Shown: positions 1-11,447 of the stretch, piece after piece
Layout of the letters: the number at the start of each line of letters is the position of its first letter
Numbering within the stretch: position 1 is the first letter of the stretch
NCBI RefSeq assembly: GCF_964204645.1
Contig: NC_134028.1
Coordinates: forward strand, 24,402,153-24,466,152
Direction of reading: 5' to 3'
Origin: Tubulanus polymorphus
Lineage: Eukaryota > Nemertea > Palaeonemertea > Tubulaniformes > Tubulanidae
DNA length: 64,000 nucleotides
Translations under genes and position numbers: made by a program
The notes under the pieces: model-generated
What the model was told of the DNA's origin: nothing
Seen by the model: the letters and a program-made list of their open reading frames with translations, nothing else
Databases searched by the model: none

Positions 1-551
1 GTGACATTTGACGGTGATCAAAAATATATGCAGTACTTCGGTAACAACTGTGGTTATAGCAAAGTGCTGTTCCAGTCATTACTTCTATCGGATTTTCCAA
101 AACTAAATCTGTAACCGTGGCTACCGTTGTTGCTGAAGTAGTTGGTGGATGTTCTTCGTTAGCGGCTCGGCGGCAATGCAGTAACCGTAGAAATCTTCGA
201 GAGTCAAACTATATAGCGCTTAAGGTTGGACGTTGTCCGGTGTAAGTCAATATCAGGTCCATTGCGTGTATTCGAAGCTGTGAAGTGGTGGCCGCGCTTT
301 CTAACGCTACAGCTAATACACTCTAATTGCCACTCTACCGGCCGGCCTCAACAAGCTCTACCACAGTCTAACGATGAAACTTGAAATTGAGTTAAAAATC
401 GTACAAGAATGTTACGCAAATTAGAACACGATATTTAGGTAATTCTCTACGATAGAGGTGATATCTCATTGGCGTCACAAGTGTCAGGTCAAGGTTATCT
501 CTCGGAAAGCTAAGATTGTACCGGATGGGTTACCAAAATGACAGTATATTT

Positions 552-601
552 GGTCATGTGGACTGCGACTTGTTATTAGGTCATGTGGACTGCGACTTGT
601 T
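552..601. repeat. 27-bp tandem duplication
   Basis: A 23-bp sequence beginning GGTCATGTGGACTGCGAC occurs at 552-574 and again at 579-601 with no mismatch, giving a 27-bp period. In one frame it would encode a repeated GHVDCDLL. The surrounding open frame is short and unsupported, so I regard it as a small non-coding tandem duplication. Confidence 0.85.
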
Positions 602-2769
602 GTCATATCACGGTTTAGCCCTCTGCTTCAAGTATCGTTCGGACTACAACACCTACCATTCTCTTCCCGTCGATGGTGGCTGGTTTCGTGTGTTTACCTG
701 AAAAGCGAAAAACGAATTTAGATTAAAGAATAATGAACGAAAGCTTGAGAAGTGAATGCTTTTATTTACAATGAAAACTTCCTTTCGCAGAAGAAAAAAG
801 AGCGATCCATCTCCTTCAATAAACACTCCATACTGCGGAGTGAAACCTCTACCGGAAATTCAAACAGAATTGCGGTATACCTCAAACCGATAAGCTGAAA
901 GTGATGGATCTAGCGACGGAAAGTTGGACTGATGATTTAGTCTGAAATCCGTTATTTCCGAATAAGAGCCTACTTCAAAGACCGGCAATGATGTGGCCGT
1001 ATTGGCAATAATATATATAATGCCTGTTGAAATGACTCTTACGACTCAATCAAAGACTTTTCATTTGGCACTGGTCCAGCGTGTATCATGATTCCATGTC
1101 TTCTCGACTATATTTATATATAGGTCTCGTGTATAACGGTGTATAATCAGATGTATAACGGTTTTTTACACGGATGATTATTTATGGCTGTTGGGCATCA
1201 CAGATCAAAGTAGACATTGATGATACATGTAGATTGTAATACGTTCATTACGCGTATATAACGTAGATGTCAATGTGTATGATGCATCAATCTTGGAGTA
1301 TTTATTTCCATACGACTGGGACAAAAGACCCAAAGCATCCGTCTAATTCCACCTATGTTCGGGTTTCTGCGTATAGATTGGTTTGAAATTCAACCACGGG
1401 TTAAATCGAGTATTGAATCAATTCTGATTAACGCCGTCCTCAAATAGATTGACGGATTCCTATTTGACGCCGAAATCGGAGCCAACTTGGTATTGCTGAC
1501 CAGACGTTGGACCTTGTTGCAATAATGTCTTGAATGTCAAGCGTCTACGAAATACAAAAACCATGACTATGAAATGAAATCCTTATTTGTATTAACTAAA
1601 TTTTTTTGATGGCCATGTCTTTGTTGGTTTATACCCCATGTTGATTTGTACCCACCAGCAAAAATAGAATGCGATGAGAAGTAACGCTTGAATAAACGTT
1701 ATATTAATTTGTGCAATATCAGTTCGAAAAAAGGTCGTTCCAATCAGTAACAATGGTTACTCGTCAGTCGACTGTGGCAATCGAGGATTTCACTAGAAGA
1801 AAGTGATGATGCACTAATAAAGATGAATAAAAATCGCGCAATATATTGAACCGTAATAGATATAAACATGAGTTCATCTAAAAAACATGATTTGCCTATA
1901 GATCTGTTTTATGTAGGAGGCTAAAAAATCTATAGATGAAAAGGTCAATTTAAAATGAACTTAATTTTAAGAGCTGCTAGTTTTTTGCGCGCACCATATC
2001 TAGGCGGGTAAGCTCGTGACACGGGCTCCTCGTTGATCAACTCCTGTTTGAATAGTATCCATGACTACTATTGAAAATGCTCCATTCCCTCTTTGATTTG
2101 AAAATATTGAAACAGTTTGCTGGTTGTTTTTCCCGATGAACGGTGCCCTTTTTATTTTCGAGAAAAAAAAGACGAGGCATTTACTTCGCCGGTATAAAAT
2201 CGTAGAACTATTAGTTGGTAAAATCGAAGACGCAGTGTCGTGTGACACGCTCCCGGTATATTACACGGGATACCGGAAGTAAGTAGCGAGCGTGTTTCCC
2301 GTGATTTGTCGACGGTAATAGCTAAAACGATGGCGTGTCCCTATTTAAACTACGGAACGTTAAGTCGTTTCTTAATGGTTCGAAAATCGCTCGGCAATAG
2401 GTACACGGTGGAAACATGTTTTGAGATGTTACCTGAGCTTCGTGCAAGATCTTTACTTATTTGACATCTTTGTCGATATTGTATCGTCTATTTCAAAATC
2501 AATTTGCATTAATCCCGCATTCATTCAAAGATTAACCTGCAATTTGTGGAAAAAAGTGAACAGAACTGTGGCCAGTTGTGCCGTTATGGCTTCAATCCAG
2601 CATGTCTAAAAACAACTTAAGACGTAAGACTTAAGACTTACGACCATGTTTGGACTTAAGTCAACGAAATTGGGTCCAGGATCTCTCGTACACCCCGGCC
2701 AAAATCTGGAAACGGCAGAATTCGTTTGCGTTTGTCTGTGGTGAGTTTTTTTTTTACAAACTTTGAAGC

Positions 2770-2959
2770 CCAACGCACACGGCAAAACATTTGTTTCGCC
2801 AAAAAAAAAAACACGTTCTTCAGAAAACGTTTTTTGCTCGTGAAAAACGTTTTTTTCAGTTCGGTATTTTTTGTTTTGCCTCCCCCGCACACGGCATAAC
2901 AAAAAACATCGAAAGGAAAAAACGAGGAAAAAACGTTTTTTCGGTGCCGTGTGCGTTGG
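2770..2959. mobile_element. MITE-like element with 15-bp terminal inverted repeats
   Basis: CCAACGCACACGGCA at 2770-2784 is the exact reverse complement of TGCCGTGTGCGTTGG at 2945-2959, bounding about 190 bp. A third direct copy of the core (CGCACACGGCATAAC) lies inside at about 2887, so the element may be composite. The interior is A- and T-rich and codes for nothing recognisable. A shorter relative lies at 12751-12818. Size and structure fit a non-autonomous DNA transposon; the superfamily cannot be assigned because no transposase or clear target duplication is visible. Confidence 0.6.
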
Positions 2960-4381
2960 TCTGTCATGTATATGCTAACCAATATGGCGTAGTCAGGTCG
3001 ATTGGCTGCAATACCTCTGTGGAACCAAATAGAAATAGTAGATTGTGGACAATTTCTGCTCAATCAGAACCAACAAAAATGAATTAATACATGTAAATAT
3101 GAGAGGGAGTGAGAGAGCATTTATTTCACTTAGGGAATTGGTGCTTATTTGGCGTCGATAAAACGCGCCTCCGGTTAATGTATTATGCACCAGGTTGTTG
3201 TGTTTCGTGACGATATTGGCAACGATTTCAGCTCCATCAAATTCCAGCTGCTGCGCAACCTGCTGAGAGTTATTCGACATTGTGTTATTCGACATTCGGC
3301 ACACGCGTTATGCAACCGATGACGAAATAATTGCGATCCGTCGTAAATATTTTACCCGCATCGCTGGTCCGAAACCGGCGCGATATTGGCCAATTTTCGA
3401 CGATGATGTGAGATCCCCGCAGGTCTATAGCATGTGGTATTCCTACCATGTGGATGATTTATATTATGTTCACAAGCACTAAGTCTAAAACTATGATAAC
3501 AGAAATGGATTTTTAGAAGGCTCCGGGCTCAGATCCACAGTCGATCTGGGGAGGTATTTCGGGGATCTTGACTTTGAGGTCACCCCTTTTTCCAATACGC
3601 AGATATCATTAAAACGATCTCACATTCATCCTCTCGGCAATTCGATCCTTTTCGGAAGCTCCGGCCTTACGTGGATTCTATCCGAAAAATACCCCCTTTT
3701 CTTTTGAACCCCGTAGATGATGCTGGTCCTGAGAAACGAGCCAGTTCCGCGGTTGTGGTCACAGTCAACTCAACAAAATTCGCAATTACAATCAAATTTG
3801 TAGGAACTGGAACCACAGTTTGACCAGCCATCGTCAGTGCTAGGTTTGAGAATTTCGATACTATATCTGAACTACGTCGTGCTCGTTGTAAAACATGTCA
3901 TAACTGTGATTAATAAGTTTCAGGATCGCGTCGTGAGTAATTGCTCTAAGTCAAACAGTAATATACACGTCAACTTAAAATCATCGTGTACTGTTTGTTC
4001 GACAATTCATATCCGCTACGAACCTGCTTCCGTAGCGCATACACCTTCGTGTGTACGCTACACCGCGATACAGTCTAGGGCTAAATTCACTGTTTCTGAC
4101 ACCTAGGCAATACAGATTCAAGCGTCTTTCGCGATTCTATACTCAAGTTATGAACGTTACAGAAAAAGTGATATCAAACATTGAAATTTCAACCGGTTAA
4201 GTCATTCATGTCAATCCATTTTCCTATCTAACTGAATTACATATTTTCTGACAATATACATTGTTTTGGGGATGTAAAATCCATCTCAGATCCTCCAGAG
4301 GTATCGATAATTATCACAGACCTCCACAAGCACCCATGTTTATAGAGGTCCAGTCATGGTCAATATACTCCACCTTACACG

Positions 4382-4571
4382 GTAGCGTTGGGGCTGCTGT
4401 AAATATTTCACAAAGTTGAGAATCAGGGAACTCTGTAGCGTTGGAACTGCTGTAACTATTTCACTGCAGAGTTGAGAATCGGGGACCTCAGTCGTGTTGA
4501 GACTGCTGTAAATATTTCACCGAGTTGAGAATCAGGGAACTCGGTAGCTTTAGGACTGCTGTAAATATTTT
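4382..4571. repeat. Tandem repeat, 53-55 bp unit, about 3.5 copies
   Basis: Units start near 4383, 4436, 4490 and 4544. Each carries the sequence TAGCGTTGG.ACTGCTGTAA followed by TATTTCAC, GAGTTGAGAATC and GGGAACTC, with scattered substitutions. A single diverged unit occurs far away at 26301-26350, just inside an intron of the polycystin gene, so the unit belongs to a dispersed family as well as being locally amplified. Confidence 0.8.
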
Positions 4572-5672
4572 AATTATTGTTGTCTTCTGTATTTGAATTT
4601 TCAGTTGATTCATCTGAGAAACAGTTAACCCCCGATATCTGGAGTTTACTGCATTTCCACAATTTCCACGTCATTTCATTGCGTATGAACATGATGGCGT
4701 TCTTCTTATTCTACATTCTACGCTTTGTTCTTACGCATTGAAATCTAGTGCGAGAAAGACCTCAGATAGAATATGTTTACTAATTCTAACGTGTATAAGT
4801 CATATCGCGGCTATATTAACGATAGAAGCTTTATGGTCGGTTTTCGTCGCACGCTTTTCGTACCAATTACGCGCGAGCAATTTGTTTACCTTAGGCCTCT
4901 CATTTACAAGAGTTATCACCACATAGCGTCGACTTGATGGAACAAAATGTCTTCTGTCAGATGAGACGCCCTTTCCGCAATAAAAGAATCCATTTGTCAG
5001 ATTTCACGACAAGCAAGCGGCGATGATAGTCTCTCTCAACGAATATCGCTTCAAATCAAATCTGATTGGTCGCGTAAAATATCATTCCTGCGTGATCGTC
5101 TTTTCGACAAAACTACCATCTGCAAACATCGTTATCATTATTACTATCGATGACAATGACAGTAAACATAGTATTAAAAACAATGATAATAATAATAACA
5201 ATAATTGATTAGAATTCTTTAAAAGAAAGTTTTCATAGCATATTCAGTCTGTGAACAATAGATGAATCGATCAATCACCCAACCTTTTAACAACTCAATA
5301 GCGTTTACTCGATATTGTTTGAAAACCTAAAAAAAATCAATGATCGTCGTCATTAAACATTGTAACACCAGCGCCGGTAATCCATTTATTTGGAGACAGG
5401 CGTGGTAGTTTTAAAGCACGTGAGACTTTATCACGATCTATCAATTTACCCGCACGAAACAAGCGGCGAAACGTAGTTTATCAATCATTCGGGCTATAAT
5501 TCCCTTTTAAATCGAATACTAATATGATCGATGGTCTAAACAGCCAGCCAAGTGTAAGCCAGCCAAGTATTACGAGTGTTTTACGATTATCTCCGTCCCG
5601 ATACACCCGATCAGCTCAGAGTCAGGACAGACCGTGTATCCATTTTACTTGAAACTAGTGATCAGGCCCGGC

Positions 5673-5779
5673 CCAGTTTCACAAAACGGACTAAGGTCTT
5701 AATCGATTCAAGATAAACTGAATTAATGAAGAAATTAAATCGATTTAAGAGTTAAACCTTTTTGTTTTTGTGAAACTGG
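5673..5779. mobile_element. Short palindromic MITE-like element
   Basis: The left end reads CCAGTTTCACAAAA and the right end TTTTTGTGAAACTGG, an inverted repeat of about 15 bp. Between them lies further self-complementary sequence around a repeated AATCGATT. Its ends resemble the GGNCCAGTTNCACA ends of elements at 21036-21146 and 18544-18704, suggesting one loose family of non-autonomous elements in this genome. Confidence 0.55.
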
Positions 5780-6292
5780 TATTAACTTCAACCGCCTCCC
5801 TGCTTTAACCAAGGGGCTAACTAAATTGAAAATGAATCGAGTACCCACACCCTAGTTAAAGTGTCTATAAAGCTGGCGCCGTGCTTCCCTGCTTCATGAG
5901 CGTCGTGAATCGATTCCTTTTGTCGATGTACAACAAACCAAAAATAGAAGTTTGATTATTTTTAAAATGTCTCCAATTCGCATTAATGTCTAATTCTACT
6001 TCTATTCTTTGAAAGAAATGTTCACCATAAAAACAACGATTTTATACAAATGAACATAAATCACCATTTTAAACGCACACAATCTGGTCGCAAAGACAAT
6101 AAAATTGACATTATGTTTTATGCAAAGTCATTACGTATGGCTTCAAATGGTAATTTCAAACGCCGCGTAATTACTCGAGCCCGACTAGTGCCAGGCGGAG
6201 AGCAGCGACAGCAACACCTGCCATCAGTAATATTCATTCAAGGCTTCTTTCTTCATTAATTACTCTCTGTGAGTCTTTGTACACTCGCCGAT

Positions 6293-6300
6293 TATATAAG
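6293..6300 (+). promoter_or_regulatory. Candidate TATA box upstream of the KCNE-like gene
   Basis: TATATAAG lies about 2 kb before the 8336 start codon. A possible donor (CAGG|GTAGGT) follows near 6457, which could end a non-coding first exon joining the acceptor at 8306. This is inference: no transcript evidence is available and TATA-like words are common in AT-rich DNA. Confidence 0.15.
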
Positions 6301-7408
6301 CCGACGCTTGTATTATGTATGAAATTGACAGTTTTTTTTCGTTGCGGATAAGTTGGTACCGAACGTATAAAGTAGCAGGCCGTACTTATTCGCTGTTCGA
6401 GCTATCGAGGTATATATTCAGTTTATCATCTTTTATCGCCAGTCAGTGTTGTACAGGGTAGGTGCAAATTAAAATATCACGATAAGATTTGGTATCATGA
6501 ACTGGGAATTCACAATTTGCGGTAAGCGGCAATAGATTCAGCAGCAAAGGACAGTTGCCCAAGCACCAGTCTTCGTTCTTAGCTCATTTTGAGGTTATTA
6601 CCTAACTAAGCACTCTAGGACTAAAGTCACGAAGTATTTGTGCATCTTCTACAGGGACCGAAATATATTGAAGTAAGTGGCATTTTTATCATAGACTCGT
6701 GTTGCATTGCTAGTTGTGCATAAAACAAAGTACAATGCAGATGTGGAATCGTATGACACGTATTCTTATGCTGTGCCTGTCTAATGAGGTGTCTACATCT
6801 ACGTGAGATCGCGGAATAAGAGCCTAATTTCATAATTATCCATACGTCGTCGAGCGTCGTTTTTGGTGAAGAAACGTCTTGGCAAATATGATAAATAATT
6901 AATTGAGTTTACGATTGTGTGATCTGAGAAGCGCTCCGGAAGACGAGTTACAGATGCTATCTCGGGTGTGCGTGTTCCAAGCGCTGAACGAGCGACGTCG
7001 AAGCAAGCAGGTTTGATCATCCTTCCATCAAACGTTATATCGTCTGCGATACACGAGCGAGAATACAACTGTCAGAATTAGTTAACGACGTCCTCAACTG
7101 AGCTGGTTGAACATGAAAGCCATTCTCCTCTCTCATCGACCCAGGTTTAGTTCGGTCAAAAACTGCAACTTTTGACACATTTCAAATAAGTTTCATGATA
7201 CAGATATATAGCGGATGAACACACTAAGCTTCCGTTAACGAAATTAGTTTTTCATGCGAGTACAACAAAATGTGGCTCCGTAAAATATAAAGTGTGTTCG
7301 AGACACATTCGCGAAAACTATCCGTTTATTGTAATAAGCTCATTTCGATACTCTTTCTTCCAATTTTTGACGCCGTAAAAAGAATGATGCTTGTATACAT
7401 CGGTGAGC

Positions 7409-7730
7409 GTTATTTAAGGGTGTTGCGCACACGTCATCAATATTGGCGTTTCAAAATAAAAGAATTGAAAATTTCGAATCTTTGCATCATTTGTTTTGTA
7501 ATTAGATATACTCTACATATTATTATATTTGATAAATCTGATTCTACGCCATCAATACATCGGGACAAGACTGGTTGCCGGTCAATCCAATTCAATTATC
7601 GATATATTCAAACTCAAAATAACTTTATTGATCCTTAATGTTGTGTCGTTTTATGTTATATTTTCTATTTTCGACAATGTGTTATTTTTCAAGGCGTCAA
7701 TACACTATCAAGTTTTTTTTTTTGTTTTGA
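7409..7730 (+). repeat. Dispersed repeat family A, copy 1
   Basis: This copy shares two blocks with the copy at 49845-50420: an upstream block with TTATTTAAGGG and CGTCATCAATATTGG, and a downstream block with GGTTGCCGGTCAATTCAA and TATCGATATATTCAAA. The downstream block ends in a T-rich segment with GTTATTTTTCAAGGCGTCA. The same downstream block occurs in polycystin introns at 27207-27370 and 29690-29900. No coding potential or terminal repeat was recognised. Confidence 0.75.
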
Positions 7731-8335
7731 TACATTTGAGGTGGTGTCTCACGAGTGAACGACGTATATCATATAATTTTGAAGATTTATTCTAAGACTG
7801 CGACTATTGAACCCTGGATACAGTATATTTAAGTGAAACACTACGGTTTTATATCTTCGCGTTGAAAATTGTTTATCATACAAGAAGATGTTTAATAGAA
7901 AATCTATTTCGGCGGCGTAAACAGCGACTTCCATTCATTCATTCGCTACATCACCTACTAAGAAAAATAACGAAATTGCAACTACGTAACGCGACCTCAT
8001 TCAATTCGTATTTATTCGTATTTCATTTGTATGCGACTTACTGCGAGGCATTCATACAATAGAACACTAGGATTGATATTCAACCCGAGGGAAAATAATT
8101 ATGTGTTCGGAAACGAACGTACGGAAAAAATCACTTTCATATCGCGCAAGGAGAAAATTATATTTTCCCTTTGCTCGCTCGAGGGTCTATACTCGCTTCA
8201 GGCGTAGTTACCGTCTCCGAATGAAATTTGTCTGACGTTTTTGTTATCAACAGTTAAATTCCAGTTTATGAATTCACATATAAATCTGCTATGTTTTGTA
8301 TTGTAGGTATATAATCTAACGAGGAACTCGTAACC

Positions 8336-9013
8336 ATGGAAGCTACGGATTATAATCAAGCTAACCACAGTTTTATCGTTACATTTCAAGTAATGGGTGA
8401 CAATCAGACCTATAAAGCTATTGTCGGTAATAAATTCCATACTCCTACCAAAGATTACGACTCTATCGGAGCCGTGTATTACGTCATAGCCGTTATATTA
8501 ATATACGGGATCAGTATCGTGTTGTTGATTGCGGCTACGGTGCGCGGACGCAGAACTGTACGCTACCTTGACCAGCAGATCAACAACTATTTCAAGGACA
8601 TGGAGAACTTACGAACAAAAGGTAACGTGGAGACCTTCCGGGAAATGACGAAAAACGAACTACCGACTGCGTGCGCAACTACTTCGACGAACGAACAACT
8701 TCCGTTGATAACTGAACACGTGGACGAACCGTGTGTTAAGTCCTGTCCACCAGGGGGTGCTGTGTGCCATCTAGATGAACCGTTTTCGGACATGGAAGAG
8801 TCTGTGAGTTCGTACTACGAACAGAACAGGTCGATGGTAGATGTAACCGAACCGCGTATATTACTAGAGCGACCCGAATTGAACCCAATCAGTCAACGGG
8901 TAGGCATCAACGACGGAGGGAGCCTCAGTGTCCCGCCATCGCCGAGATCCGAAATCCGAGTTCAAATCGAAGACAGTAATAGCTTTCACGGCTCTTACGA
9001 ATCGTTTCTGTGA
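8336..9013 (+). CDS. Single-pass membrane protein, KCNE-like potassium-channel beta subunit (tentative)
   Basis: The frame encodes 225 residues. The start ATG at 8336 follows a good acceptor (TTGTAG at 8301-8306), so the 5' leader is probably spliced and the coding region is a single exon. Residues 1-45 are hydrophilic with two N-glycosylation sequons (N10, N23). Residues about 46-68 form one membrane span (YYVIAVILIYGISIVLLIA), followed by a basic RGRRTVRY stretch and a long cytosolic tail rich in E, S and P. A glycosylated N-terminus, one span starting with a Y-Y/F-V pattern with a central YG, and a basic juxtamembrane segment resemble KCNE subunits, which modulate Kv channels. The KCNE assignment is inference; the membrane topology is clear. 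The tail (about 155 residues) is longer than most vertebrate KCNEs. It could also be an unrelated single-span protein. Confidence 0.7.
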   Translation: MEATDYNQANHSFIVTFQVMGDNQTYKAIVGNKFHTPTKDYDSIGAVYYVIAVILIYGISIVLLIAATVRGRRTVRYLDQQINNYFKDMENLRTKGNVETFREMTKNELPTACATTSTNEQLPLITEHVDEPCVKSCPPGGAVCHLDEPFSDMEESVSSYYEQNRSMVDVTEPRILLERPELNPISQRVGINDGGSLSVPPSPRSEIRVQIEDSNSFHGSYESFL

Positions 9014-9208
9014 TATCTCTGATTGTATATATCACAACCGTCGTCTTTAGTTTTCGATATTAGAATTGAAAATTCGAACTTCATGGTCTTTGATTTCGCG
9101 GATTATTTCTGAATTAAGATCGCAAAAAAATCAATGCTAAATTGAAACAGAAAAGAAGGAAATTTATCAAAGAAAACAAGATAATTAACAAAAATAGTGT
9201 TTTTGTAA

Positions 9209-9270
9209 TTGGACAGTGGGACTCGAACCTACTGCTGAATCAAGTGCTAGATGTAACTGTTAGCGTCCAA
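9209..9270 (-). other. tRNA-like fossil (62 nt, minus strand)
   Basis: On the minus strand the ends TTGGACG and TGTCCAA pair as a 7-bp acceptor-like stem including one G-T. A B-box-like GGTTCGAGTCC sits in a near-complete T-arm (one mismatch). The central part reads AGCACTTGATTCAGCAG, which resembles a tRNA anticodon arm. The total is about ten bases short of a tRNA and the D-arm is incomplete, so a pseudogene or a tRNA-derived SINE head is more likely than a working tRNA. It falls in the 3' UTR of the KCNE-like gene. Confidence 0.4.
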
Positions 9271-9541
9271 AGAGTTTTAAATATTGCCAAATTTTTGATC
9301 TTATAAAAGTTTGAACCACGACGTATCCAAAGGGTTTTGATTTCAACATACAATATAGCATCTACATGTTATAACGCTGTTATCTTAACGCTGGATTTTA
9401 AGTAAGGGTGAGACAGTAGAAACGTCTGTCTGCCATATTCTCATTCTAACTGTTTGTCACGTATTGTACATATTTTTTATCAGCCGTACGACAATACATT
9501 GTATGATGTTCGTGAATGTTTGAATTAATACGTGTAGACGA

Positions 9542-9547
9542 AATAAA
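9542..9547 (+). terminator. Polyadenylation signal of the KCNE-like gene
   Basis: AATAAA lies about 530 bp after the stop codon at 9011-9013, in AT-rich sequence, implying a 3' end shortly after 9560. It is the first canonical signal found downstream on the plus strand. Confidence 0.5.
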
Positions 9548-9569
9548 GTAAATTCTTTATAGAATGTTT

Positions 9570-11250
9570 TCCATTGACGTTTCCCCAAGCGCAGTTTTTA
9601 GAATTCCATCTATTACTATTCCAAAAACATAAAGAGTTTATGCAGAAAATGTATATGATAGATGATTCATACAGCGAGATTGGTTGCTGGTTTGAAGATG
9701 CATTTAATGAATGTGGAAAGAGATTTGAAAGGTTCTCAATGTGACATGAATCTGATTTATTTAATTTAGTTATTTACACGAGTCTTACATTACTAGGACA
9801 CCAAGTGAGCTTGATAGCTTTGTGCGCTGAAACCAAAAATACATTATTTACTTAAACTATGAATTACATAATCAGGCAAACCAGAGATATGTGAATCTTC
9901 TTCGTCATCGTTTCCATGCGAGCAGCACATGTAGTAGGAACCCTTCGAGGATTCTCTCATGGCCGCTCTCCGCAATTTTGTAATTGTTATTCACAGCTAA
10001 CAAAATGAAATAGCGGACACGTTGAGGATACATTTCTGGGAGTCCCAACTCTGTGTGAAAAATATAGCCTCCTACGACGAATTTCAAACGCTCAAAGAAA
10101 CGTCCATCGAAGAATACCACATGCGCCATCTTTTGATAGAAATCGATTTCTGATTTCACATCAGCGGAAAAGATGCAATTAAATATAATTGGCCACTTAA
10201 TCATCATTCTCTGTAATCCTTGAATTAGAAACTTGATGGGGATATGACGAACTAAGCGAATAAAGTCGAAGTAGTATAATCATCCACAAGAGGCTGAAAA
10301 CTCAAGCGCTGTTGAAAACTTTCAAAGGTTTCAAGTACGTCGTAATTAAACCTCGTATTCTACTGCTTCGTTATAGAATCAATGCATTCATCACCAGCTA
10401 CCAGAGACTAATTAATGTACTTCACGTAAAAAGGACTTATTACGATTATTACGATTTGAAGTGATTGGAAAAAAGAGTAAATTTTTCTGCCCCATTCCGT
10501 GACAACGAAATGAGTTGGATATGTAAATTTGGAGACCTGACAAGACTTCAAGATTAACTCAATTCCGTGGAATCTTACAACTAAGACCAGTCTAAGCTTA
10601 TTCTGGTTCTCAACGTGAGATTAGTCAGATACCATCTTGTTTCTATAGCTAATCTTAACAAATTAAGACCAGTCTATGCTCGTTCTAGTTCTTTAGCCAC
10701 TCTATGAACTTACGACCAAGACCAAGACCAAGACCAATTAAGACCAATCTATAAGGTCATATTGGTTCTATAGCCAATCTTACAAATTAAGACCAATCTA
10801 TAAGGCCATCTTGGTTCTAATCTAACAACCTGAAATCGGTCTTAAAGCCCTCTTTTAAGACTAATGTTACCATAGAACTCAAATCAGATTGAATTGGGTT
10901 CTTATGACGTTACGTACGATTGTAAAACTAGGCGATGGTAAAGAACAGCTGATGATTTTTGGTGGCATCGAAACTCCTCCCAGTTCATCAATTCATATTA
11001 CAATGACTAGCCGTTCTTTAGTAGACCGAGGCCATAAAACGAAATATCATATAAAGCTTTCAACGTTTTAGTATTATTATTGTAACAGGCTTGAGGCAGA
11101 GCAACTGGTGCCATCGGCATCATCAAGTTTCCATGGCGACGAAACGGCCGGAGCGCTGATGGAAACTTTCCCCCATCTCGCGCGACTAACATACGTCGCG
11201 GGTCTGTCTCGCGTTTGGAATTGATTTGTTAGTAAGGTTATGCAGTTTTA
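9570..11250. other. Intergenic region with a repeated GACCAATCTAA-type block
   Basis: No gene was recognised. Between about 10555 and 10875 a 50-90 bp motif recurs, with words such as TTAAGACCAATCTATAAGG, TTGGTTCTATAGCC and AATCTTACAAATTAAGACC, forming an irregular tandem or nested block. Its words match the arms of short palindromic elements elsewhere (35977-36104, about 49005-49140, 60890-61010). A 100-codon minus-strand open frame at 9905-10207 could not be tied to any family. Confidence 0.5.
10555..10875. repeat. Irregular tandem or nested MITE-arm repeat
   Basis: The segment has at least four related modules with alternating TTAAGACCAATCTA and GGTTCTATAGCCAATCTTAC words, and an imperfect GACCAAGACCAAGACCAA run at about 10714-10735. 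The words reappear singly in other elements of the window. This looks like several insertions of one palindromic element, or local amplification of its arms. Confidence 0.6.
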
Positions 11251-11447
11251 ATATAAACTAAAGGCGAAATTCGTGCAACGATTTATCCGACGATTAGCGA
11301 AGCAAAAGCGTAATACTAATTACCGATAACACGAAACGGAGTCTTTCCTTCGTTGGGACGATATATACACGCACCCGAACTGCGCAAAGAAAAGCTGAGC
11401 GATGGAAACGTGAATTTTTCGATAACGCGGAATAAAACCTCGGAAAA

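Larger units (their letters stand above)
1..6290. other. Gene-poor repeat-bearing region
   Basis: No convincing coding exon was found on either strand. Open frames are short, use ordinary AT-rich sequence and show no recognisable domain. The stretch contains a 27-bp duplication near 552, a TIR-bounded palindrome at 2770-2959, a 54-bp tandem repeat at 4382-4571, an AT-rich (ATAAT/AAC) low-complexity run around 5150-5205 and a palindromic element at 5673-5779. Degraded relatives of that palindrome (a CAGTTCC..GGTTGTGG arm with a facing copy) lie around 3735-3825. The rest looks like unique non-coding DNA. Confidence 0.6.

Noticed and set aside
2606-3304. Overlapping open frames on both strands around the 2770 element
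   Set aside because: They run through A- and T-homopolymers of a MITE and show no protein family; no transposase motif was found.
6799-7068. 89-codon minus-strand open frame
   Set aside because: No domain, no splice context and only slightly raised GC; treated as chance.
9905-10207. 100-codon minus-strand open frame
   Set aside because: The peptide looks moderately complex but has no recognisable motif, partner exons or conserved neighbours; not enough to call a gene.
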